Origin: Firmicutes bacterium UBA4882 | GTDB taxonomy: Bacteria > Bacillota > UBA4882 | Length of the DNA stretch: 10,339 bases | Assembly: GCA_002399265.1 (NCBI GenBank) | Contig: DHDG01000063.1 | Span: 67,609 to 77,947, forward strand | Direction of reading: 5' to 3' | Shown here: piece after piece, positions 1 to 5,573 of the stretch | Layout of the letters: every line of letters begins with the position of its first letter | Position numbering within the stretch: position 1 is the first letter of the stretch | Notes under the pieces: generated by a model | The model's input: the letters and a program-made list of their open reading frames with translations, nothing else | The model's database searches: none | What the model was told of the DNA's origin: nothing | Program-made: the position numbers and the translations under genes

Positions 1-312
1 GGCGGGCAGAAGCAGCGCATCGCCATTGCCAGAGCTTTATTGAAAGATGCACCGATCTTATTGCTTGATGAAGCTACTTCCTCGCTGGATACAGAATCGG
101 AATTACTGGTACAAAAGGCTTTGGAGCGTCTGATGGCAGGCCGCACGACCTTGGTGGTTGCCCATCGCTTGGCTACTATTCAAAAAGCTGATTCCATCAT
201 GACAATAGCAGATGGAACGGTAGCGGAGCAAGGAACACATGAGGAGCTGGTCGCACAGGGAGGCATTTACGCTGATCTGGTGGCGGCCGGGCGCGCCGCG
301 CTGGCTTCTTAG
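1..312 (+). CDS. ABC exporter ATP-binding domain, C-terminal part (MsbA-like), 5' truncated by window
   Basis: Only the last 103 residues are in the window; the frame is open from base 1. It begins inside the ABC signature (GGQKQRIAIARAL), then shows Walker B with catalytic Glu (ILLLDEA), the D-loop (SSLDTESE) and the H-loop histidine (VVAHRLATI). The tail (DGTVAEQGTHEELVAQGG) is typical of fused permease-ATPase exporters, which drive export through a homodimeric or heterodimeric membrane domain using ATP. The wording around DTESE and QKADSI is close to MsbA, the lipid A-core flippase, which would fit a diderm Firmicute. A generic multidrug or lipid exporter is equally possible because the membrane domain is missing. 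The stop at 310-312 lies only 6 bases before a large inverted repeat, and no separate terminator is seen. Confidence 0.9.
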   Translation, partial: GGQKQRIAIARALLKDAPILLLDEATSSLDTESELLVQKALERLMAGRTTLVVAHRLATIQKADSIMTIADGTVAEQGTHEELVAQGGIYADLVAAGRAALAS

Positions 313-318
313 AAGAGG

Positions 319-395
319 GAACCTTGGGGACGGTTCTAAAAGTGCAATTTCCCATTATATGGTATTTGGCACTTTTAGAACCGTCCCCAAGGTTC
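319..395. repeat. Long inverted repeat, copy 1 of a dispersed palindromic family
   Basis: Two perfect 27-bp arms (319-345 and 369-395) flank a 23-base loop. The arm core is GGGGACGGTTCTAAAAGTGC. The same arm core and a loop of identical length recur at 5622-5686, and the beginning of a third copy ends the window. The element sits between the exporter stop and the toxin-antitoxin promoter. No coding capacity and no clear target-site duplication are visible. GGGGACGGTTCT-type palindromes are, from memory, common dispersed repeats in Clostridia and relatives and have been linked to REP-associated IS200-like transposases; that link is not shown here. A transcript of it would form a very stable hairpin, but no U-tract follows it. 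Confidence 0.9.
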
Positions 396-434
396 GTCGG
401 TGTTGTCCCGAAATTGGCTGCGAATTGGGCTATG

Positions 435-464
435 TTGACCACGTCGATCTAAATATGGTATCAT
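435..464 (+). promoter_or_regulatory. Candidate sigma-A promoter of the toxin-antitoxin operon
   Basis: TTGACC at 435-440 and TATCAT at 459-464 are separated by 18 bases and match the -35 and -10 consensus in five of six positions each. Transcription would start near 471, about 28 bases ahead of the antitoxin GTG. Confidence 0.6.
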
Positions 465-468
465 ATTT
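451..468. promoter_or_regulatory. Palindromic operator candidate over the -10 box of the toxin-antitoxin operon
   Basis: AAATATG (451-457) and CATATTT (462-468) are perfect inverted repeats separated by four bases, and they cover the -10 hexamer. Phd/YefM antitoxins characteristically repress their own operon by binding short palindromes at the promoter, so this is the natural autoregulatory site. Binding is inferred. Confidence 0.5.
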
Positions 469-498
469 GGTAGTATAAGGCGTTTCGAGGTAAGCCGG

Positions 499-777
499 GT
501 GGGTATAAAAGAAGAAATACGCTCAATCTCATACGTTAAAGCAAATGCCGCCGAGATAGTAGGCCAGGTAAATGAATCACAAAGACCGGTCTATATAACG
601 CAAAATGGCGAAGCAAAGGCCGTCATGCTTGACATCGAGTCATACGAAAAGCTGAAGGCGGCGGTCGGTTTGCTCAAGCTTTTGTGTCAGGGAGAACATG
701 ATATTGCGGAGGGAAAGTATCTGACACAAGAAGAGTTCTTTGCGGCAATGGATCACAAACTGGGTATCAACAAATGA
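499..777 (+). CDS. Phd/YefM-family antitoxin
   Basis: This 92-residue protein is the antitoxin of a type II toxin-antitoxin pair: it neutralises the toxin encoded just downstream and normally represses the operon. The N-terminal 60 residues have the Phd/YefM fold pattern: a KANAAEIVGQVNESQRPVYITQNGEAKAVML core followed here by DIESYEKL, the segment that in family members forms the DNA-binding dimer. The acidic, probably flexible C-terminal part (residues about 65-92) would be the toxin-binding tail. The start is GTG at 499, with GAGG at 487-490 eight bases upstream; no ATG offers a better fit. The stop overlaps the toxin start by four bases (ATGA), implying coupled translation. Family assignment is firm; the exact subtype is not. 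Confidence 0.85.
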   Translation: MGIKEEIRSISYVKANAAEIVGQVNESQRPVYITQNGEAKAVMLDIESYEKLKAAVGLLKLLCQGEHDIAEGKYLTQEEFFAAMDHKLGINK

Positions 778-1118
778 ATTCGGAAAAAACCTATCTGGTT
801 TTGTGGACACAATCCGCACAGCAGGATCTTGCCAGAATAATAGAGTTTATTGCCAGGGACAATGAGGCAAATTCTAAAAAACTATACAAGACAGTTGTGC
901 GCAAAGCGGAAAATTTATGGCAACTTCCATCGCAAGGAAGAATTGCTCCGGAATTAATGGATTTCGGCGTAGAATTTTACCGTGAGTTAGTCATTTCTTC
1001 GTGGAGATTGGTCTATAAAGTGGAGACTGAAAGGGTTCTAATATTGGCCATCTTTGACGGAAGAAGAAATGTTGAAGATATTTTATTTGAAAGATTAATC
1101 AACGATAGAGGGCATTAA
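774..1118 (+). CDS. RelE/ParE-family toxin
   Basis: The 114-residue basic protein is the toxin partner of the upstream antitoxin. It shows the RelE/ParE layout: LVLWTQSAQQDLARIIEFIARDN near the N-terminus (beta strand plus first helices), a second helix with KTVVRKAENLWQLPSQGR, then the C-terminal strands carrying FYRELVISSWRLVYKVETERVLILAIFDGRR. RelE members cleave mRNA on the ribosome while ParE members poison DNA gyrase. The pattern around YRELVISSWRLVYKV, with no obvious RelE catalytic set, looks slightly more ParE-like, but this cannot be settled by eye. The start codon lies in the ATGA overlap with the antitoxin stop. The length is slightly longer than the usual 90-105 residues because of short extensions at both ends. 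No frameshift is seen, so the pair appears intact. Confidence 0.82.
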   Translation: MNSEKTYLVLWTQSAQQDLARIIEFIARDNEANSKKLYKTVVRKAENLWQLPSQGRIAPELMDFGVEFYRELVISSWRLVYKVETERVLILAIFDGRRNVEDILFERLINDRGH

Positions 1119-1163
1119 AAGCAACAGCCTCACACGGGTTATAAGAACCGGGAGGCTGTTGCT
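1116..1163 (-). terminator. Intrinsic terminator at the end of the minus-strand sulfur/redox operon
   Basis: A perfect 12-bp stem (1120-1131 with 1152-1163, arm AGCAACAGCCTC) closes a 20-base loop that can itself form a short GGTT/AACC stem. Read on the minus strand the stem is followed by TTTT, which fits termination downstream of the reductase gene. On the plus strand there is no good T-tract, so termination of the toxin transcript is less certain. The element abuts the toxin stop codon. Confidence 0.65.
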
Positions 1164-1166
1164 ACG

Positions 1167-1307
1167 TTACCGGCCGACTTGAAGCGCGGCGAGTCTGGCT
1201 GCGCCTAAGTCTCCGCATAGATCGGACTTAGGCAGTTCATATCTCGCAAAGTTCTTGATCTTTATATTCTCGCCGCTTTTGGCGATGAACTCATTGACAA
1301 GCGTCAT
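1167..1307 (-). pseudogene. 46-codon frame, probable remnant C-terminus of a larger protein
   Basis: Downstream of the reductase gene, a minus-strand frame reads ATG...TAA with a natural-looking protein sequence: VNEFIAKSGENIKIKNF, then YELPKSDLCGDLGAARLAAL, ending LQVGR. An in-frame TGA lies immediately before the ATG, and no ribosome binding site precedes it. The GDLGAARLAA ending resembles the C-terminal GxxGAAxLA segment of sugar-kinase-like (ROK/ASKHA) proteins, but this is a weak impression. Its amino acid composition and its end just 4 bases before the operon terminator suggest the surviving tail of a gene that once ended the operon. It could instead be a real small protein translated by reinitiation. 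Function is not recognised. Confidence 0.4.
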
Positions 1308-1358
1308 TCATCATAAGGTTGCTTGGGCCACTGGCGATTAGTGCAGTGTTCCTGTTAA

Positions 1359-2627
1359 TCAGCATTCCAATGATCGAGCGCCGCACAGAAATTCCTCAGC
1401 GATTTTCTGCAAAGCCTCCAGACTGAGGCAGTCGCGGTAAATTCCCTGAACTGCGCTATCTTTTAGCACTACAATCGCAGGCGGAGCCGCTTGGGTTTTA
1501 TCGCAGATGCGCTCCACCATATGAGCGGATTTATAGGCGTCGATTTTCACAATGCTAATGCGGTCCTTGTAAATTCGTCCGATTTCGTCAAGCGCCGGTA
1601 ACAGTTCGCGGCAGGTAGTATCGGTCGGATTCCAGACATAAGCGATTACGGGCAATTTGTTCTGAAAGACCCGCGTATCAAGGTATTCGTTTTCAGCGAT
1701 GTACTTTTCCGCAGAAACGCCTGCAATGGCACCATCGCCAACGCAGGTCGCCACCTGACGCAGGCCCTTCTCACGAACATCGCCTGCCGCAAAAAGCCCT
1801 TCAATATTGGTCTCCATGCGTTCATCAGTCAGGATATAACCCTGACGGGTCATATCCACCAGGCCTTTGAAGATCTCGGTGTTAGGAATATAGCCAATAA
1901 AGAGGAAGCAACCATCGACTGGTACTTCAATGAGTTCATTGGTTTTGGTATGCCTGAGCACTACGCAATTGAGACGCTCCTCACCGCGGAACTCAGCCAC
2001 CATAGTATTCCAGATAAGGTGCAACTTCTCATTGGCCATAGCCCGTTCCTGAGCAACCTTATTGGCATCCATCACGCCTTCATCGTGGATGACCGAAACA
2101 TGGACGCGACTGGCAAACTTGGTGAGAAACATGGCTTCTTCAATGGCGGCGTCACCGCTGCCGATCACCATGACTTCCTTGTCGGTATAGTAGGCAGCGT
2201 CACAGGTGGCGCAGAAAGAAATGCCCTTGTCGTAGAGGAAGTTCTCCTCATTGGCTGCGCCGGTAAGCCGCGGTTTTCCACCAGTAGCGATAATCACTGA
2301 TTTGGCGTGATAGTCTACTCGAAAGGTCTCGACCATAAAGGTATGATCAGGCAATTGCTTGATGCCTTTAACATCCGTAAGCTTGATTTCTGTTCCAAAC
2401 CGCTTGGCTTGCTGTTCAAAGAGTTTCATCAGGTCCAAACCGTTCAGCGGTTCGGGGAAACCGGGATAGTTTTCAATTTCGTTGGTATAGGTGGCCAAAC
2501 CGCCGAGCAGAGACTTTTCGATCACCAATGTCTTCAGCCGGGCACGTCCGCAATAGATCGCGGCCGTTAATCCAGCGGCTCCACCACCAATTATGACGAC
2601 ATCGTAATCCATAATCTTTTTATCCAT
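1359..2627 (-). CDS. Thioredoxin reductase-like flavoprotein with C-terminal degenerate thioredoxin domain
   Basis: This 422-residue protein has two parts. Residues 7-315 form a TrxR-type pyridine-nucleotide disulfide oxidoreductase: FAD motif GGGAAG (14-19), redox pair CATC (139-142), second Rossmann motif GSGDAA (156-161) and FAD motif GLFAAGDV (277-284). The usual HRRxxxR that grips the NADPH 2'-phosphate is replaced by a stretch starting HDEG (181-184), so NADH or another donor is likely. Residues about 318-414 form a thioredoxin fold with W332 and the cis-proline region APPAIVV (381-387). Its active site reads DTTC (336-339) where WCGPC is expected, so the nucleophilic first cysteine is Asp. 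It starts at ATG 2627 behind AGGAG, as the last intact gene of the YeeE-TusA operon. It probably supplies electrons for sulfur or selenium handling. 'Thioredoxin reductase' is certain at fold level; the partner is not known. Confidence 0.88.
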   Translation of the reverse strand: MDKKIMDYDVVIIGGGAAGLTAAIYCGRARLKTLVIEKSLLGGLATYTNEIENYPGFPEPLNGLDLMKLFEQQAKRFGTEIKLTDVKGIKQLPDHTFMVETFRVDYHAKSVIIATGGKPRLTGAANEENFLYDKGISFCATCDAAYYTDKEVMVIGSGDAAIEEAMFLTKFASRVHVSVIHDEGVMDANKVAQERAMANEKLHLIWNTMVAEFRGEERLNCVVLRHTKTNELIEVPVDGCFLFIGYIPNTEIFKGLVDMTRQGYILTDERMETNIEGLFAAGDVREKGLRQVATCVGDGAIAGVSAEKYIAENEYLDTRVFQNKLPVIAYVWNPTDTTCRELLPALDEIGRIYKDRISIVKIDAYKSAHMVERICDKTQAAPPAIVVLKDSAVQGIYRDCLSLEALQKIAEEFLCGARSLEC

Positions 2628-2668
2628 AGTAAGCTCCTATCGCATGTTTAGTAATCGATGCAGAAGAC

Positions 2669-3208
2669 TTACATCAAATACTTGACCAGCAGCTTGCTTC
2701 CAATCCAGGCGCCGACAAAGATGAAAATCGTGTAAATCCAGCCATGCAGCGAAAAAGAAGCCACGCCGCTGAAGAAGGCCCCGACATTGCATCCAAAAGC
2801 AATACGTGCACCATAGCCCATAGCCAAGCCGCCCAGAACAGCAGCGATGACTTGACGGATATTTTTTATTTTCTTGATCTTAAACTGCGAGGCTGCCAGG
2901 GTGGCAAATAAAGCACCAATCACGATTCCGAGGTTCATGATTGAGCCGCCATTAGTCAGAAAGGTTTGCTGCATAAGGGCTTTCCCGTGGGCGGTACCTT
3001 CGGCAAAGTAACCCCAGCTTTCAGGATGACCGCCAATAGCTTTCCAGATCCAGGCGCCCCAATAGGAAAATGGAGTAGTAACACCCCAAGGGTTGCCGGT
3101 AGCGGTAAATAGGGCAATGTTGAGAATGGCAAGTAATACTGCTCCGGTAACATATGGCCAGGGGTCACGCACGATCTTTTGGTAGAAGTTTGTTTCCGTG
3201 AGTTTCAT
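2669..3208 (-). CDS. YeeE/YedE-family transporter, C-terminal half protein
   Basis: The 179-residue integral membrane protein matches the second half of YeeE/YedE (Sulf_transp) proteins, which carry thiosulfate or, in related clusters, probably selenium compounds across the inner membrane. Hydrophobic segments lie at about 18-36, 91-107, 118-136 and 155-177. The diagnostic motif is MGYGARIAFGCNVGAFFSG with Cys140, comparable to the pore cysteine of the C-terminal repeat. Full YeeE proteins have about 350 residues; here the two halves are separate genes with tusA between them. The start ATG has GAGGG seven bases upstream, and this site overlaps the end of tusA, leaving a 10-base gap: translation is probably coupled. 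The first 15 residues are charged and lie before the first membrane segment. Confidence 0.82.
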   Translation of the reverse strand: MKLTETNFYQKIVRDPWPYVTGAVLLAILNIALFTATGNPWGVTTPFSYWGAWIWKAIGGHPESWGYFAEGTAHGKALMQQTFLTNGGSIMNLGIVIGALFATLAASQFKIKKIKNIRQVIAAVLGGLAMGYGARIAFGCNVGAFFSGVASFSLHGWIYTIFIFVGAWIGSKLLVKYLM

Positions 3209-3218
3209 GCTTTATCCC

Positions 3219-3446
3219 TCACTTTGTCTTTTCAATATAGATTTCCCACTCGCCGTCGCCGGTCTCTTCGATGTCGACGTTATGACCCTCTTTACGAGCC
3301 CATTCCGGGACATTTTTCATAGCACAGCTATGATCAATTTCGACAATTAAAACGTCACCGATATTTAAACCGGATAGTTTTTTCTGAGTTTTCAGCAAAG
3401 GTACCGGACAGGCTTCGCCCATGCAATCCAAACGATAATCAGCCAA
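3219..3446 (-). CDS. TusA-family sulfur carrier protein (first copy)
   Basis: From the preferred start the protein has 75 residues, the normal TusA size. It carries the signature CPVP with the sulfur-accepting Cys13 in LDCMGEACPVPLLKT, and a second cysteine in DHSC (Cys41), as in the YeeD-type TusA proteins encoded beside YeeE. TusA-like proteins hold sulfane sulfur (or selenium) as a cysteine persulfide and hand it to downstream enzymes at the cytoplasmic face of the transporter. The start chosen is TTG at 3446, because GGAGGTG (3453-3459) is a strong ribosome binding site correctly spaced for it. That site would fall inside the coding region if the upstream ATG at 3461 were used. A 5-bp stem (3452-3456 with 3466-3470) overlaps this site. 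The gene lies between the two YeeE halves, which points to one functional complex. Confidence 0.88.
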   Translation of the reverse strand: MADYRLDCMGEACPVPLLKTQKKLSGLNIGDVLIVEIDHSCAMKNVPEWARKEGHNVDIEETGDGEWEIYIEKTK

Positions 3447-3452
3447 TAAAGA

Positions 3453-3459
3453 CACCTCC
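3453..3459 (-). promoter_or_regulatory. Shine-Dalgarno that fixes the tusA start
   Basis: GGAGGTG on the minus strand, with GGAGG 8 bases before TTG 3446. It argues for TTG and against the in-frame ATG at 3461, whose second and third codons contain the site. Confidence 0.7.
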
Positions 3460-3500
3460 ATGCAGGGTGTATTTGAAGAGTATATGCTAAACTTAAACTA

Positions 3501-4187
3501 TTAGGAGTTCTGACTGGAACGGCGATTGCCGTACCAATCTGCAATAAGGTATAGCGCGCCAAGTAAAATGAGTTGTCCGAAAATAGCGGCGGGCCAACCA
3601 ATCAGGCTTGGGAAGTGCACCGCGGGAGCGTTGGTCATGAAAGTAGCTTTCCACCAGCTGAAATCGTGCGCACCCCATAAAGATCCCACTACGAAAAAGA
3701 TCAAAGAAAGCCACTGCATCATAAAACCTTCACCGACACGCATCAGCGTTCCCGAAGCACAGCCTCCGGCAATGACCATTCCGATACCAAACAGCAGGGC
3801 TCCAATGGCAGTATGCCATCCTGCGGGCGAAACAAAACCTGGTACCGGGTTTCCGGCCTGGACTGCTGAATACTGAATAGCGGCAAAACCAACTGAAGCA
3901 ATCGCGAATGCAATTAGAACAGCCTTAGTCAGTGAAGTGCTGCCTGTAAGCACCGGGTCGCGCAAAGAAGCAGTAAAGCAGAAGCGTGATTTTTGCAGGA
4001 CAATACCAAAAGAAATTCCGAAAATCCAATAGATAGGAAGTTTGACACCTATGCCGTTGAGTACGAAACCAAAGATGATAATCCCTATGAGAAGTAAAAT
4101 CGCGAAGGGGAGCTGGTTGCGCCTTTTTTTTGCTGTAGCTCTGGCGCTTGCGGTACGGGTGTTGGCTTGATTAACTGTGTTGGCCAA
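3501..4187 (-). CDS. YeeE/YedE-family transporter, N-terminal half protein
   Basis: The 228-residue membrane protein corresponds to the first half of YeeE/YedE transporters. After a basic, cytoplasmic-looking N-terminus (residues 1-26) come hydrophobic segments at about 27-46, 51-66, 86-106, 125-142, 157-172 and 196-216. Two family motifs are present: SRFCF (Cys70) and AGGCASGTLMRVGEG (Cys143). In YeeE these cysteine-bearing motifs line the path taken by thiosulfate. Alone it is too short for the full two-repeat transporter, so it presumably pairs with the C-terminal half encoded two genes downstream. It starts at TTG 4187 behind AAAAGGAGG eight bases upstream, so the rare start is well supported. 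It is the first gene of the operon, 54 bases ahead of tusA, and is divergent from the LysR regulator. Confidence 0.82.
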   Translation of the reverse strand: MANTVNQANTRTASARATAKKRRNQLPFAILLLIGIIIFGFVLNGIGVKLPIYWIFGISFGIVLQKSRFCFTASLRDPVLTGSTSLTKAVLIAFAIASVGFAAIQYSAVQAGNPVPGFVSPAGWHTAIGALLFGIGMVIAGGCASGTLMRVGEGFMMQWLSLIFFVVGSLWGAHDFSWWKATFMTNAPAVHFPSLIGWPAAIFGQLILLGALYLIADWYGNRRSSQNS

Positions 4188-4231
4188 GCGGTATTCCTCC
4201 TTTTGCAGTTTACTCCTGAACCTCCGCCTTG

Positions 4232-4237
4232 ATTATA
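4232..4237 (-). promoter_or_regulatory. -10 box of the yeeE operon promoter
   Basis: A perfect TATAAT reads on the minus strand about 45 bases before the TTG start of the YeeE N-half gene. No good -35 lies 16-18 bases upstream (the closest, TTGATC at 4258-4263, is 20 away). This is what one expects of a promoter that needs an activator such as the adjacent LysR protein. Confidence 0.5.
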
Positions 4238-4271
4238 GCATCGCTTCAGCTGCACACGATCAAAAGAATTG

Positions 4272-4286
4272 CTTATGCAGCATAAG
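4272..4286. promoter_or_regulatory. LysR-type regulator binding site candidate
   Basis: CTTATGCAGCATAAG is a perfect 7-1-7 palindrome containing the T-N11-A core (TTATGCAGCATAA) of LysR-family recognition sites. It lies in the divergent control region, centred about 54 bases upstream of the predicted start of the yeeE-operon transcript and well ahead of the lysR start, so one site could serve both genes. Confidence 0.55.
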
Positions 4287-4445
4287 ACTTTCTGGTGGAA
4301 AAGGGTGGTATACGAAACAGTTGCAATAGTTGTCAGGTGCTTTCGCCTTCCCGCGAGAGGTAATAGCTGTATAAATATCGAAATATGAGAAATGTGAAGT
4401 GTATGCTATTACTGGAGAATTGTCTTTCGGAAGGACGGCGAGATA

Positions 4446-5324
4446 GTGAATATTGAATGGCTGCAAACCTTCGTCGAAACCGTACGGACTTCCAGTATTA
4501 CTAAGGCAGCAACCAACTTGCATTTGACACAGCCGGCCGTCAGTATGCAACTGCAAAACCTGGAGCGCGCATTAGACAGCGAGTTGCTGATCAGGAGCAA
4601 TAAAGGGGTCCAGATGACCGATGCGGGTCGGGTCTTGTTTTCCTACGCGCAAAGTTTTATCACATTGGCCGACAATTTAAGGCAGGACCTGGATAACCTC
4701 AAAAATGATACCCGCGAGGTGCTGTCGATTGGCACATGTAGTCCCATTGGCCAATATGCGCTCCCGTGTGCGCTCTATATGTTTAAGCAAAAATATCCCC
4801 AAGTGGGCGTGCGTGTGCAGAATATGACGACTGCCGAGGTGGTGGAGCGGCTGCGCGATCATTCGATCGACCTGGGCTTTATTGAGGGTGGGATTGACAA
4901 GCCAGGCCTGCATGAGAAGGTCATCCTGCAAAGTGATCTGGTGGCGATCGTTCCGCCAGATGATGGCGACGGCGTTCAATCAGCGGGTGCCAAGGATTTG
5001 GCTGCCACTCCGCTGATTTTAGCTACGGATCATTGCGCGCTCGGTTCATTGGCAGACCTGAGCATGACGATGCAGCCCGCCATCGAAATGGACGGGTTGG
5101 AAGCGGTCAAGTCAGCAGTGGCATCGGGACATGGGTTTTCAGTTGTCCCGTATTTCACCGTTAAAAAGGAGTTATATAGTGGTATGCTCAAAAAGGCTGA
5201 TGTAGCTGGTCTTGATCAGCAGTGTACTTATTCAGCTGTTTGGCGACAAGCGGAAACGAGTTCGCCAGCGCTGGATTATTTCATCCACTTTTTGCAGGAA
5301 AATGGGCACGAAGTGTTCTGCTAA
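4446..5324 (+). CDS. LysR-family transcriptional regulator
   Basis: The 292-residue protein has a standard LTTR layout: an N-terminal winged helix-turn-helix (residues about 3-62, with ITKAATNLHLTQPAVSMQL and the wing NKGVQMTDAGR), a linker helix (about 63-85), and a two-lobed co-inducer domain (about 90-290, starting VLSIGTCSPIGQYALP). It is transcribed away from the YeeE-TusA-reductase operon, the classic arrangement for an LTTR controlling its neighbour while repressing itself. It resembles CysL/YwfK-type and selenium-metabolism-associated LysR regulators, but the ligand is unknown; a sulfur or selenium compound is a reasonable guess. The start is GTG at 4446 with AAGGA ten bases upstream, a slightly long spacing. 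The stop overlaps the stop of the second tusA, which lies on the opposite strand. Confidence 0.9.
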   Translation: MNIEWLQTFVETVRTSSITKAATNLHLTQPAVSMQLQNLERALDSELLIRSNKGVQMTDAGRVLFSYAQSFITLADNLRQDLDNLKNDTREVLSIGTCSPIGQYALPCALYMFKQKYPQVGVRVQNMTTAEVVERLRDHSIDLGFIEGGIDKPGLHEKVILQSDLVAIVPPDDGDGVQSAGAKDLAATPLILATDHCALGSLADLSMTMQPAIEMDGLEAVKSAVASGHGFSVVPYFTVKKELYSGMLKKADVAGLDQQCTYSAVWRQAETSSPALDYFIHFLQENGHEVFC

Positions 5325-5548
5325 TGAGAGGGAGTCTGCCGGGATATGGATATTTCCCAGATACCATTCGCCGGTTCTTCGCAGGCAATGTTATAAAGCT
5401 GATCGTCTATCGAATCCCGGATGTTTTGCAGCGTGCAACTGTGATCAGTAATTACTTTGATAGTCTCCCCGGGGGCAATGCTATCCAAAGCGGCTTTGAG
5501 TTTGAGAACGGGAATGGGGCATAAATCACCAAGACAGTTCAAGATCAT
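5321..5548 (-). CDS. TusA-family sulfur carrier protein (second copy)
   Basis: This is a second 75-residue TusA-like protein, diverged from the first but with the same key positions: the CPIP motif (Cys10, in LGDLCPIPVLKLK) and a DHSC motif (Cys38), plus one further cysteine at 56. It would carry sulfur or selenium as a cysteine persulfide or selenopersulfide. The start is ATG 5548, 7 bases after GGTGG in AAAGGTGG; an upstream in-frame ATG at 5587 has no ribosome binding site and adds 13 residues that do not look like TusA. It is convergent with lysR, overlapping it by four bases, and is separate from the main operon. It is preceded by a terminator-like hairpin that could shield it from the lipoprotein transcript or act as an attenuator. 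It is too short to be YedF, which has a second domain. Confidence 0.85.
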   Translation of the reverse strand: MILNCLGDLCPIPVLKLKAALDSIAPGETIKVITDHSCTLQNIRDSIDDQLYNIACEEPANGIWEISISRQTPSH

Positions 5549-5554
5549 CAGCGC

Positions 5555-5563
5555 ACCACCTTT
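5555..5563 (-). promoter_or_regulatory. Shine-Dalgarno of the second tusA, possibly sequestered
   Basis: AAAGGTGGT on the minus strand, with GGTGG seven bases before ATG 5548. GGTG (5557-5560) can pair with CACC (5567-5570) across a six-base loop, which would hide the site. Confidence 0.5.
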
Positions 5564-5573
5564 GCCGGTGAAT

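Noticed and set aside
319..395. Inverted repeat as an intrinsic terminator of the ABC exporter
   Set aside because: The hairpin is strong, but there is no T-tract after either arm on either strand, and the same sequence recurs at unrelated sites, so a repeat element is the better call. Some termination effect cannot be excluded.
1950..2570. Two plus-strand frames (1950-2300, 2307-2570) inside the thioredoxin reductase gene
   Set aside because: Both lie antisense to well-supported FAD/NAD(P) motifs and have no family features or start signals.
3219..4187. Selenocysteine codons in the TusA/YeeE proteins
   Set aside because: All motif cysteines are ordinary TGC/TGT codons, and no in-frame TGA followed by a SECIS-like hairpin was needed to extend any of these genes.
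4188..4445. A riboswitch or T-box in front of the yeeE operon
   Set aside because: The predicted leader is only about 38 bases long, and no T-box, SAM or other known riboswitch motif was recognised; the region is better explained by a promoter plus LysR site.
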